DNA of 64,000 nt. Origin: a virus. The notes under the pieces are model-generated. The model saw only the letters and a program-made list of their open reading frames with translations, did not search any database and was not told the DNA's origin. This document shows positions 43,865 through 51,275 of this stretch, in pieces. The stretch's first letter is position 1. Every line of letters starts with the position of its first letter. A program made the position numbers and the translations under genes. Location of the stretch: positions 51,241-115,240 of IMG/VR virus record IMGVR_UViG_3300020187_002434; one strand, written 5' to 3'.

Positions 43865-43949
43865 GGAGAGATGGCAGAGCGGTCGAATGCGACGGTCTTG
43901 AAAACCGTTGTACCGAAAGGTACCGGGGGTTCGAATCCCTCTCTCTCCA
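43865..43949 (+). tRNA. tRNA-Ser (TGA)
   Basis: Acceptor GGAGAGA/TCTCTCC, anticodon loop CTTGAAA, long variable arm GTACCGAAAGGTAC, T-loop TTCGAAT. Confidence 0.93.
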
Positions 43950-43970
43950 CATAATTTAAAAATTAAAAAA

Positions 43971-44642
43971 ATGGAATACGGAGAAGATTTTAAAAAGTAT
44001 GCAATGAGTGACCATAATATCTCATCATTTAATATGGATTATTATGAAAAACAAATTAAAGGTTCACTCACACCATATATTCTTGAAGAAAGGGAAATGA
44101 GAGTTACTCAGATGGATATATTCTCTAGATTAATGAGGGACCGTGTATTGTGGGTGGCCGGTGGTGTTGATGACCGTATGTCAACAGTGGTCCAAGCTCA
44201 ACTAATGTATCTTGACTCTGTAGATAATTTAGATATTACAATGCATATCGATTCTCCAGGTGGTTCAGTTAAATCTGGTTTGTCTATGGTAGATGTGATG
44301 CAGTATATTAAATCGGACATTGTTACTGTAAATACGGGAATGGCAGCTTCTATGGGTTCAGTACTATTAGGTGCGGGGACTAAAGGAAAAAGGTCGTCAC
44401 TAAGATTTTCAAAGACAATGTTACACCAATCTAGCGGAGGGGCTTATGGAAATATTCAAGACGCTAGAATTAATTTTGAAGAGTGGGAAAAAGTTAATAA
44501 AATTCTTTTTGAATTACTCGGAGAGTTCTGTGGTAAAGACCCAAAACAGGTTATTGAAGACTCCTCAAGGGACTTTTGGATGGACGCTAATGAAGCACTT
44601 GAGTATGGTATTATCGATGAGGTGATAAAAGTTAAGTCGTAA
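43971..44642 (+). CDS. clpP: ClpP-family serine protease
   Basis: The 223-aa product has a complete ClpP fold signature: H-I-D-S-P-G-G-S-V-K-S-G, then G-M-A-A-S-M-G-S-V-L with the nucleophile Ser near residue 127, M-L-H-Q-S-S-G-G with His near 151, and S-R-D-F-W-M-D-A-N-E-A-L-E-Y-G with Asp 49 residues later, the usual spacing. The N-terminal ~45 residues carry no recognisable propeptide. It needs a Clp ATPase, none of which is in the window, so it may use the host's. With the tmRNA it could form a degradation route. The ATG is 22 nt after tRNA-Ser. Confidence 0.95.
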   Translation: MEYGEDFKKYAMSDHNISSFNMDYYEKQIKGSLTPYILEEREMRVTQMDIFSRLMRDRVLWVAGGVDDRMSTVVQAQLMYLDSVDNLDITMHIDSPGGSVKSGLSMVDVMQYIKSDIVTVNTGMAASMGSVLLGAGTKGKRSSLRFSKTMLHQSSGGAYGNIQDARINFEEWEKVNKILFELLGEFCGKDPKQVIEDSSRDFWMDANEALEYGIIDEVIKVKS

Positions 44643-44690
44643 TCTTTAAAATATTTTAGTAAGAATATTGTTATACTTAGAATTTTAATA

Positions 44691-44698
44691 TATTTATC
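44691..44698 (+). promoter_or_regulatory. Late-type box, TATTTATC variant
   Basis: Box 30 nt upstream of the GAF-like gene. Confidence 0.3.
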
Positions 44699-44728
44699 GT
44701 GTGTATAATAACGTTAATATAGTAAAAA

Positions 44729-45352
44729 ATGGATTTTATAAAAATTTTAGAGGTGTTACTTACTTCAATTACTTCAATTGTAGTAGCTTTGGTCGGTGCT
44801 GGGTTTTTTAAGAGATATAATGATAAAAAAACAAAATTAGAATCTAAGGGTACTTTACTCGCTCAAATTAAAAAGGATGAGATAGTTCATTTAGCGATAA
44901 GAGATGTCAGACGTAGATATAATGCGGATAGAGTTTATGTATGGCAATTTCATAACGGAGGGTATTTCTACACTTCATCCCCTATGCAAAAATTATCAAT
45001 AACCTATGAAAGGTGTTCCCAAGGACTAGAAAGAAAATCTGAAAAAAATCAAAATCATTTAATAACTAACTTTACCACGTATATAAAAGATGTGATGGAC
45101 GGTAAAATGTATTTTCCAGATATAACAAAATTACAAGATATTGGATTGAGGTCATTGGCACAATCTCAAGGAACTACTTCTCATTGCGCGACTCCTATTT
45201 ACGATAAACAAGGCCATTTAATAGCTTTGTTATGTTTAGATTGGGTTTGGAGTGATATACCCTCTGAATTTTTAAAAAAGGACGGAACGTTCACACAAGA
45301 TTTTATAGATGAGTTTAGTAAAGATTCTGACACATTAGACCCTTACTTATGA
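44729..45352 (+). CDS. Membrane-anchored GAF-like domain protein
   Basis: The 207-aa product has an N-terminal TM helix (residues 9-27), then D-R-V-Y-V-W-Q-F-H-N-G-G-Y-F-Y and a later H-C-A-T-P-I-Y-D-K-Q-G-H-L-I-A-L-L-C-L-D. This layout is typical of a small GAF sensor fold. No output domain is attached. It is coupled to the next membrane gene (ATGA). Ligand and role unknown. Confidence 0.7.
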   Translation: MDFIKILEVLLTSITSIVVALVGAGFFKRYNDKKTKLESKGTLLAQIKKDEIVHLAIRDVRRRYNADRVYVWQFHNGGYFYTSSPMQKLSITYERCSQGLERKSEKNQNHLITNFTTYIKDVMDGKMYFPDITKLQDIGLRSLAQSQGTTSHCATPIYDKQGHLIALLCLDWVWSDIPSEFLKKDGTFTQDFIDEFSKDSDTLDPYL

Positions 45353-45582
45353 ATGTATTAAACGCATATAAAAAAAATTACAGTATAATAAAAGTTATTA
45401 TATTATTATCTATATTATCTGTAGTTAATACGTTAGAGGGGTTTTTATACGCCGAGTATGGGTTTTCTAATGTATTTATATTTACAGAAATATTTAGCTT
45501 TGCACTTACTATGATAATAGTGCTTGGAATATGGTGTGGGTGGGAAAAAGATAAATGTACTACTTACACTAAAGATAAATAA
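45349..45582 (+). CDS. Small membrane protein
   Basis: A 77-aa product with two TM helices (residues 13-30 and 40-62) and a charged, Cys-containing tail. Its ATG overlaps the stop of the GAF-like gene, so the two probably work together. No family. Confidence 0.65.
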   Translation: MNVLNAYKKNYSIIKVIILLSILSVVNTLEGFLYAEYGFSNVFIFTEIFSFALTMIIVLGIWCGWEKDKCTTYTKDK

Positions 45583-45584
45583 CT

Positions 45585-46412
45585 TTAGTAAGCTCGTATA
45601 CTAACCTCAGGATTATTACTTCCGTATGTTGATGGTTTTTTTTGAATTCTATACCTTGGGTGATTTAATGTGATACCCTCTAATCTTATTGAAACGAAAT
45701 TTGTGTCATACCCTCCCCATTCGTCTTCGAATAGTATAGTATCTGCAGTGTTATCAATAAGCATAATCTCACTATCGTACTTCTCAGATATTGTTTTAAA
45801 GTCGTTTACTGAATTATATTTACCTATATTATTTTTAACTTCATCAACAAATTCACTATTTTGAGTAAGTACTGTTGAATAAACGATATCGATAGATTCC
45901 TCATTATCATCAATTTCTCCATCTCCTTCACATTCAGGACATTCATAATTTCCATCTCCTGAACACGCATCACAGTAAACATACTCATCTCCATTACAAT
46001 CTGAACATGACTCATCATCGTCATCACTACCACACTTATCACATGGTACTTGACCATCTCCACCACACTCATCACACTCTACTTGACCCTCACCTCCACA
46101 ATAATCACAATCAGACTTATTAAAATACTCATAACCATCGGATTCCATAGTATCAATCATAAATATGTTATCTGTTTTTCTAACTGCTTCGATATCCGTA
46201 TCACCATTTAATAAGTTATAAGCCGCAAATATACCTCTAACCATTACAATATCTTCAGTGTTTTCTAAAATATTAAAAGTTATAACGTTTTTTAAAGATA
46301 CTTGAGCGATATACGATACTGAAGGTTTTTTACCTTTAATTCCTTTATTTAATAGTTCCATAGAGACCAATTGAGCCAAAACTTTACCTATTTTTAAAAT
46401 ATTTTCTTCCAT
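45585..46412 (-). CDS. DnaJ-type zinc-finger protein without J domain
   Basis: The 275-aa product begins MEENILKIGKVLAQLV. At residues about 100-170 it has repeated C-x-x-C-x-G-x-G units (CGGEGQVECDECGGDGQV, C-S-D-C-N-G-D, CDACSGDG, CPECEGDGEI), the DnaJ central zinc domain, here with extra acidic inserts. No J domain or HPD motif is present. The flanks are α/β. DnaJ-type zinc domains bind unfolded clients, and a phage DnaK is encoded at 27023. A TATTTATA box is 13 nt upstream, so it may be a virion-associated chaperone. Confidence 0.8.
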   Translation of the reverse strand: MEENILKIGKVLAQLVSMELLNKGIKGKKPSVSYIAQVSLKNVITFNILENTEDIVMVRGIFAAYNLLNGDTDIEAVRKTDNIFMIDTMESDGYEYFNKSDCDYCGGEGQVECDECGGDGQVPCDKCGSDDDDESCSDCNGDEYVYCDACSGDGNYECPECEGDGEIDDNEESIDIVYSTVLTQNSEFVDEVKNNIGKYNSVNDFKTISEKYDSEIMLIDNTADTILFEDEWGGYDTNFVSIRLEGITLNHPRYRIQKKPSTYGSNNPEVSIRAY

Positions 46413-46425
46413 AACCTAATAATAC

Positions 46426-46433
46426 TATAAATA
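46426..46433 (-). promoter_or_regulatory. Late-type TATTTATA box
   Basis: Box 13 nt upstream of the DnaJ-type zinc protein gene. Confidence 0.5.
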
Positions 46434-46438
46434 GTAAG

Positions 46439-46446
46439 TATTTATA
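46439..46446 (+). promoter_or_regulatory. Late-type TATTTATA box
   Basis: Box 17 nt upstream of the 79-aa gene, divergent from the preceding box. Confidence 0.45.
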
Positions 46447-46463
46447 TAATATACGATAGTAAA

Positions 46464-46703
46464 ATGGGTCATATTAGAAAAAATATTAAAAGGGTTTTAA
46501 AAGAGTACGATAAAGAGGAATTATTTGACTACACACCAAATTTTTCCGCGGATGAATTACTCAAGTATATAGAATCAGAATGGGACGTAGAGATGTTGAG
46601 TTTAGTTAACTCAAAAATAAATGAGAGGATTGATTTCTTAAACCGTATTGCTGACATGAGTGCCAAGAAAGAAGTTAAAGGTTTTAAAAGATATGAAGAT
46701 TAA
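46464..46703 (+). CDS. Small tagged-like helical protein
   Basis: A 79-aa product starting MGHIRKNIKRVLKEYDKEE, basic and helical like the tags, then a helical domain. Its stop overlaps the M23 gene ATG by 11 nt in another frame. Function unknown. Confidence 0.65.
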   Translation: MGHIRKNIKRVLKEYDKEELFDYTPNFSADELLKYIESEWDVEMLSLVNSKINERIDFLNRIADMSAKKEVKGFKRYED

Positions 46704-47616
46704 ATTAATCGATATACTATTAGAAGAAGTTACTGAGTCTCAACTACTACCGTCACCAATCGGACCTACTAGTGAAACTTCTTCGTTTGGTTCTCGTTCT
46801 ATCGGTGGAGTAAGGGGTCAACATAACGGTATAGATTTACACTCACCTGTGGGTACTCAGATACTTAATCCGGCTAGTGGTAGAGTTATAACAGCAAAAA
46901 AAGTCGATGAGACATGGAATGAAGTACTTATTAGAACAGAAAACAAACCTAATGGTAATGATAGGTGTGGTTCTCGTGTTGTCATAGAACATACATCAGG
47001 AATACTAAACGGTCTAAAAACTATTTACTGTCATTTGTCAGAAATAAATGTGGGTAAGGGTGATGTTATTGAAGAAGGTCAATTAATTGGTCTTACAGGT
47101 GGTAAACGTAATAGTAAAGGGTCAGGTAGAACTATCGGTCCACACTTACATTTAGGGGTTAAAAATAATAATGAACCTTTAGACCCTAAAAACTACTTTT
47201 CATTCAAACGGGGAGGTCTTGGAGTGTCATCCGTACAAAGTAATAGTACAAATACAGGAACCACTAAAAGTTCACCTATAATACCTTCGGAGTACATTAA
47301 AAATAATTTAAAAAAGAAGGCCATAGGTAAAAATAAAGTTGAAGTAAATAATCAACTTAAAGACCTTAAAAATTACCTTTTCTACGATATTAAGTGTGCA
47401 AGAGCGTTTCCTGTAATATATGTACAATGGGAACCTAACCCACAAAATGAACCTGAACGGGTTGTATTATTTGGGGATTTGCAAGATGGTACACCTTATC
47501 AAGTGATTCCTGTAGAAAAAAGAGGTGGTGAGTGGGGATTTATTGATTCTTCTGTAGGTGAATGGCAAGAATTTTCAGAATCTAATTGGTGTACGAATAA
47601 GTACAGACTTAAGTAA
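46693..47616 (+). CDS. Virion-associated M23 peptidase with a phage-specific C-terminal domain
   Basis: The 307-aa product begins MKIKLIDILLEEVTES, a tag-like start. Residues about 38-170 are an M23 (LytM) domain: G-Q-H-N-G-I-D-L with H and D ligands, and G-P-H-L-H-L-G. It should be a D,D- or endopeptidase on peptidoglycan. The last ~90 residues (P-V-I-Y-V-Q-W-E-P-N, K-R-G-G-E-W-G-F-I-D, S-N-W-C-T-N-K) match the 468-aa protein at 8921. A GTG-initiated longer reading from 46660 is possible. Probably a packaged lysin. Confidence 0.85.
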   Translation: MKIKLIDILLEEVTESQLLPSPIGPTSETSSFGSRSIGGVRGQHNGIDLHSPVGTQILNPASGRVITAKKVDETWNEVLIRTENKPNGNDRCGSRVVIEHTSGILNGLKTIYCHLSEINVGKGDVIEEGQLIGLTGGKRNSKGSGRTIGPHLHLGVKNNNEPLDPKNYFSFKRGGLGVSSVQSNSTNTGTTKSSPIIPSEYIKNNLKKKAIGKNKVEVNNQLKDLKNYLFYDIKCARAFPVIYVQWEPNPQNEPERVVLFGDLQDGTPYQVIPVEKRGGEWGFIDSSVGEWQEFSESNWCTNKYRLK

Positions 47617-47858
47617 GTAAAACCTAAAACCGTTAATTTATTGTTTTTATTTAATAATGTGATAGGTTACTAACTATACTATTTTTAAGTTTTTAATATA
47701 TTTATATGTAAATTCATAAACTTAAAAAGTATTACTGAATGGTTTAAACATATTTTTATTAAAATAATTTTGTTTATAACCAATCCCTACCCTATATTTA
47801 CTAAAAACAATTACACTGTAGAAATACTCGTATATTTACTTTTTATAAAAAATTAAAA
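47617..47858. other. AT-rich intergenic region
   Basis: 242 bp without a supportable frame. It contains a TATTTATA at about 47697-47704 with no ATG-led gene behind it and TATATTTA at 47831-47838 ahead of the next gene, a possible host-type -7 box without a clear -33 element. Confidence 0.5.
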
Positions 47859-48074
47859 ATGATGGAAAAGACTGGTAGTATTAAGTTTCTTAACCAAGAA
47901 ATTAAAAAGCTTGAAAAAATCAGAAGTGAACTTCAGGAGAGATGTCTCCATAAAGAAACGTCAATTAAATTTATAACTACGGATACTACTCCAAGACTTA
48001 TCTGTAGTAATTGTGATAAATCTATCGGATATCCTGATAAGGAACAGTTAGACGTATTTCTTACAGGTCGGTAG
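47859..48074 (+). CDS. Small zinc-binding protein
   Basis: A 71-aa product (MMEKTGSIKFLNQEIKKLEK) with an N-terminal coiled coil, then C-L-H-K-E-T and I-C-S-N-C-D-K, a possible Cys/His zinc site. An internal start MEKTG is equally possible. Function unknown. Confidence 0.7.
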   Translation: MMEKTGSIKFLNQEIKKLEKIRSELQERCLHKETSIKFITTDTTPRLICSNCDKSIGYPDKEQLDVFLTGR

Positions 48075-48276
48075 CGTTTTTTGTTTTTATGTCCTAATAT
48101 TATTACGTATAACCGATTTTAAGGTTGTTATTTAAACTATCTTTATCTTTACATATACCGATAAGGTTTATGTTAGTTTCGTTTAATAACGACTCTCTTT
48201 TTGTGCCTAACTGTATTATATTTTGATACTTACTGGTGACTCCGTAATTTTTATTTATAATTATTACATAAAAAAT
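48075..48276. other. Intergenic region with a start-less minus-strand frame
   Basis: No ATG-led gene. On the minus strand, about 48262 to 48103, an open frame reads protein-like (QNIIQLGTKRESLLNE, then ICKDKDSLNNN) up to a TAA but has no ATG, GTG or TTG start after the upstream terminator. It may be a gene relic. Confidence 0.4.
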
Positions 48277-48302
48277 AAACCCCCCACTATTGTGGAGGGT
48301 TT
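48277..48302 (-). terminator. Terminator after the 48.3-48.9 kb genes
   Basis: AAACCCTCCAC and GTGGGGGGTTT arms around AATA (minus strand), followed by a T-rich run. Confidence 0.75.
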
Positions 48303-48332
48303 ATTACTATTCTAAAATACTTTTACTTAAAG

Positions 48333-48512
48333 TCAAAGGAGAATACCTTTATTTAAAATCAAAGGAGACTCATCCTTGTTTGATTTAACATAAAACAGTT
48401 TTTCTGTTTCTTCAATAATCAATTCCTTATTACTGTAACGTCTTGGGTAGTTTTTGTAAACATACTCCGTAACTTTTTCTTTGACTTCCTTGTCCATTGT
48501 AATTGTTTCCAT
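48333..48512 (-). CDS. Small protein of unknown function
   Basis: A 59-aa frame (METITMDKEVKEKVTEYVYK) 14 bp downstream of the 122-aa gene and followed by a terminator. Charged and helical. The DNA near its 3' end has a short repeat (TCAAAGGAGA twice, 26 bp apart). Confidence 0.65.
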   Translation of the reverse strand: METITMDKEVKEKVTEYVYKNYPRRYSNKELIIEETEKLFYVKSNKDESPLILNKGILL

Positions 48513-48526
48513 TTTCTTTTTTTATT

Positions 48527-48895
48527 TTAATAATTTAGTGTTGTTGCTTCCATTTTCCAATTACCATACCGACTATACTCTTCGTTAGGTTCTCCAACCT
48601 CTAACCAAGTTTCGGCACCCTTCTCACGGCTATCGTCAAAAACTTCCATCTCTGGCCACTCATCAAAAATCAATAGAGAGGCATCATCCTCATCATCAAA
48701 GTTTCCTTTGTTTTCTTCAAACCAATCATAATCATCTTTAATCTCTTCAAGATACTCCAACAACTCTTCGGCGGTATTACCCTCATACGCGGGAGTACAT
48801 TTACGAAGTGATTCAACGTCGACTTCAATAGGTTCGGAAGCCTGTGCTATCCGATAAGATTCGCAAAAGCGAACATAAACTTTTTCTTCTGACAT
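48527..48895 (-). CDS. Small acidic protein of unknown function
   Basis: A 122-aa acidic product (MSEEKVYVRFCESYRIAQAS) with Asp/Glu-rich middle (NFDDEDDASLLIFDEW). Host-type promoter upstream, unlike the tagged genes nearby. Less AT-rich codons. It may be an early protein. No family. Confidence 0.75.
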   Translation of the reverse strand: MSEEKVYVRFCESYRIAQASEPIEVDVESLRKCTPAYEGNTAEELLEYLEEIKDDYDWFEENKGNFDDEDDASLLIFDEWPEMEVFDDSREKGAETWLEVGEPNEEYSRYGNWKMEATTLNY

Positions 48896-48919
48896 TTTTG
48901 TTTTATTTTTTGTTCAGTA

Positions 48920-48951
48920 CAAATGTAAAACAAAAATCCCTTACAGACAAA
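48920..48951 (-). promoter_or_regulatory. Host-type promoter on the minus strand
   Basis: TTTG (48948-48951), a 20-nt spacer and TACATTTG (48920-48927), then a GAACAAAA leader like those of the plus-strand early genes. Confidence 0.6.
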
Positions 48952-48964
48952 TAATTTTTAATAA

Positions 48965-49768
48965 TTAATCTCTTTGTGTACTAGAACTATAATTAACCCC
49001 TTCTTTCCATCCGTATTCGCTGAGTATTTTTTTCATCTCATTTTCAATTTCTCTTTGCACACTATAAGTATAACAAGGGTGAATATCTCTCCCTCTTGGG
49101 TGTATTTGCACTTCACTATTGTAACTTTTCCTAACTCGGAAAACTATACTATGAATACAATTATGAGTATCTAAGTCCTTTATTCGTTTCCTAATTTCTT
49201 TTCTAAATACGTTTTTTATATAACTTTCTATACCACTTATTACGTGTCTTTTTATAACGATACTGGCCTCTTGAGGGAAATATCTTCTAAAAAATGAGTT
49301 TAGTCTGTTATCTATTATGTTTGTGGTACGAGCCCAATTGCCGTCTGTTTGAAGTGCCTTTTCCAAATCAATAGTTGGTGTTATAGAATATGGGTCACTT
49401 CTGGATGTATTTTTTTTAACATCAGGAAAGTTAAACGATAACCAATCAGGATATAAACTTGGGTTTTGTCTTTTATCCATCACAATAAACGCACTTGCAT
49501 AATCTATGACAGTGGAAGTAATTTTATTTCTTTCCCTACGTACAGTATCATATAATTTTTGATTAGCAGTACGGTATTGTTTTTGTAATTCATCGTACTT
49601 TTCTCTACTAATTTTACGGTTTGTTGTCTTATGTCTATACACCTTTTCCTCCCATTGCCAACGGTAAGAATATAACCTATCCTTAATTTTTTTAACTCTC
49701 TTATCAAGACGGTCAATATAGTCTTGGTTCACCTTAAGAACCGACATTTCATTTAATTGTTCAGACAT
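48965..49768 (-). CDS. Basic protein of unknown function
   Basis: A 267-aa basic, largely helical product (MSEQLNEMSVLKVNQDY) with many Arg and Lys residues and coiled-coil segments. The C-terminal half has FFRRYFPQEASIVIKRHVIS and a Cys/His patch. ATGA overlap with the upstream tagged gene suggests a virion operon. It could bind DNA; no family recognised. Confidence 0.75.
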   Translation of the reverse strand: MSEQLNEMSVLKVNQDYIDRLDKRVKKIKDRLYSYRWQWEEKVYRHKTTNRKISREKYDELQKQYRTANQKLYDTVRRERNKITSTVIDYASAFIVMDKRQNPSLYPDWLSFNFPDVKKNTSRSDPYSITPTIDLEKALQTDGNWARTTNIIDNRLNSFFRRYFPQEASIVIKRHVISGIESYIKNVFRKEIRKRIKDLDTHNCIHSIVFRVRKSYNSEVQIHPRGRDIHPCYTYSVQREIENEMKKILSEYGWKEGVNYSSSTQRD

Positions 49769-50105
49769 TACAAAACTTATTTAAATCAATTTTTAGTGTT
49801 TCTAACTCATTTTCATCGACAATACTACCAGGTACTAAATTGTAACCATCATTTCTTGTTAATTTTTTAGAACTACACCTATATGTTATTGAATGTGATT
49901 TATTACCCTTACTCACTAAGTCTGCACTTATCAAATCACCCTCTCCTACGATATTTTCTAATTCCAATCTTCCGTCAAATTGTACATCGAGTCCTTTTTG
50001 AAATCCCACGTCATAACCTGTTTTAGCAAAATTAATAACTTGCTCATTTAGGTTATAAAGACCCCTAATTTTACTCTTTTCTAACTCAGTAATCGTAAAC
50101 TTCAT
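49761..50105 (-). CDS. Small tagged protein
   Basis: The 114-aa product starts MKFTITELEKSKIRGLYNLNEQ, a model tag ending L-N-E-Q. The rest is a small β-r fold (HSITYRCSSKKLTRN) with two Cys. A TATTTATA box is 4 nt upstream. Confidence 0.8.
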   Translation of the reverse strand: MKFTITELEKSKIRGLYNLNEQVINFAKTGYDVGFQKGLDVQFDGRLELENIVGEGDLISADLVSKGNKSHSITYRCSSKKLTRNDGYNLVPGSIVDENELETLKIDLNKFCNV

Positions 50106-50109
50106 ATAT

Positions 50110-50117
50110 TATAAATA
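50110..50117 (-). promoter_or_regulatory. Late-type TATTTATA box
   Basis: Box 4 nt upstream of the 114-aa tagged protein. Confidence 0.5.
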
Positions 50118-50513
50118 TTACCAACCTATTAAACGGCTAACAGGTAATTTAAAAGTTTTTTCAAACCATTTTTTATATAATTCCTCAAATTTATTACCTA
50201 AATACCCTATTTCCGTTGAAAAATAATCTTTTGAGTAATAGAGTAGTGGAAAATCTCCTTCCATAAACTCGTTATTTGTAAAAGTAACGTTTTCTAAGTA
50301 TTTTGGGTCATATAAGGCGAACCAGTCATTAATCTCAGGTAATGAATCGACATCGTCTTTAAAAAACTGTAAAACGTCCTTTTTACCGTCAATAAACTTA
50401 TTAAATTCACCAACATCACTTAAATCCCACACATTTGTTACGGGTTTTTCGTGTTTTTTCATTAATTTGTCAAAAGCTGAAACTAATTGTGACTGTTCTA
50501 TCAGTATTTCCAT
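50118..50513 (-). CDS. Small tagged-like protein
   Basis: The 131-aa product starts MEILIEQSQLVSAFDKLMKK, a tag-like amphipathic helix with an early I-E-Q. The rest is aromatic and acidic (DWFALYDPKYLENVTF). TATTTATA 3 nt upstream. Function unknown. Confidence 0.75.
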   Translation of the reverse strand: MEILIEQSQLVSAFDKLMKKHEKPVTNVWDLSDVGEFNKFIDGKKDVLQFFKDDVDSLPEINDWFALYDPKYLENVTFTNNEFMEGDFPLLYYSKDYFSTEIGYLGNKFEELYKKWFEKTFKLPVSRLIGW

Positions 50514-50516
50514 ACA

Positions 50517-50524
50517 TATAAATA
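50517..50524 (-). promoter_or_regulatory. Late-type TATTTATA box
   Basis: Box 3 nt upstream of the 131-aa gene. Confidence 0.45.
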
Positions 50525-50530
50525 TATTTT

Positions 50531-50544
50531 TATTTATATTTATA
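50531..50544 (+). promoter_or_regulatory. Two overlapping late-type TATTTATA boxes
   Basis: Boxes at 50531-50538 and 50537-50544, 9 nt before the 55-aa gene. Confidence 0.45.
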
Positions 50545-50553
50545 AATAAAAAA

Positions 50554-50721
50554 ATGAAAAAGATTTATGAGTTTAGAGATGAGTTAATGAGAAGAAAAAT
50601 TGAAGGGTTCGCACAGTTCTATATAGACGAAAAAGGAAAGTACTTTTCAATTGATGAATTTATTAAAGAAGTTGACGAATTAAGGGTATGTAGTTGTCCC
50701 CCAACTGTAAATAAGGACTGA
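50554..50721 (+). CDS. Small protein of unknown function
   Basis: A 55-aa product (MKKIYEFRDELMRRKIEGF) starting at the ATG after the TATTTATA boxes; a longer frame would begin inside the divergent gene. Ends with V-C-S-C-P-P. Function unknown. Confidence 0.65.
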   Translation: MKKIYEFRDELMRRKIEGFAQFYIDEKGKYFSIDEFIKEVDELRVCSCPPTVNKD

Positions 50722-50726
50722 TTACC

Positions 50727-50757
50727 TTTGATTTATGTATTAAATTTACTATATTTG
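50727..50757 (+). promoter_or_regulatory. Host-type promoter of the lipoprotein gene
   Basis: TTTG at 50727-50730, a 19-nt spacer and TATATTTG at 50750-50757. Confidence 0.65.
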
Positions 50758-50784
50758 TAGTATTAAACTAAAAAAATACTTATT

Positions 50785-51219
50785 ATGAAAAAATACCTTT
50801 TTATTACCTTATCAGTTATAATTTTATTCGGATGTACAAAAGAAACTTACCTCACCGAACCATTAATCACCCCACAAGTCGATAGTTTAACCAATAATCA
50901 GGAAGAGTTGAGTAATATTGAACTTTTCAACAGTATGAACCGAGATGTCGAGGTTGAATTGACTTTTTATGGTAACTTAGGTGTTGGTGCTCTAGTTATG
51001 GCTCCTACTTGGACAGATACAGTATTAACTCCTATTTACACCACGGTAGTAGACACTACAGAAACTTATACTTTAGGGGTCGGTGAGAGCTTCACAATTA
51101 TGGTACAATCATTTAATAGCTGTTACGTTCAACTGGATGTAACTTTAGATGATAACGAAACCTATTCACTATATGACGATAGTAATACTGGTTATCTATA
51201 CCACACCCTACAAAACTAA
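50785..51219 (+). CDS. Lipoprotein of unknown function
   Basis: A 144-aa product with a lipobox (I-L-F-G-C near residue 17). The mature domain is β-rich with a Thr-rich middle (PIYTTVVDTTETYTLGVG), like a small immunoglobulin-type or YARHG-free surface lipoprotein. Host-type promoter. Should sit in the cell envelope. Confidence 0.75.
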   Translation: MKKYLFITLSVIILFGCTKETYLTEPLITPQVDSLTNNQEELSNIELFNSMNRDVEVELTFYGNLGVGALVMAPTWTDTVLTPIYTTVVDTTETYTLGVGESFTIMVQSFNSCYVQLDVTLDDNETYSLYDDSNTGYLYHTLQN

Positions 51220-51275
51220 TTTAAGACCCATAACCTTTTTACCGATTGTAAGTGTCCTTAAACCGTAAAATCTGT

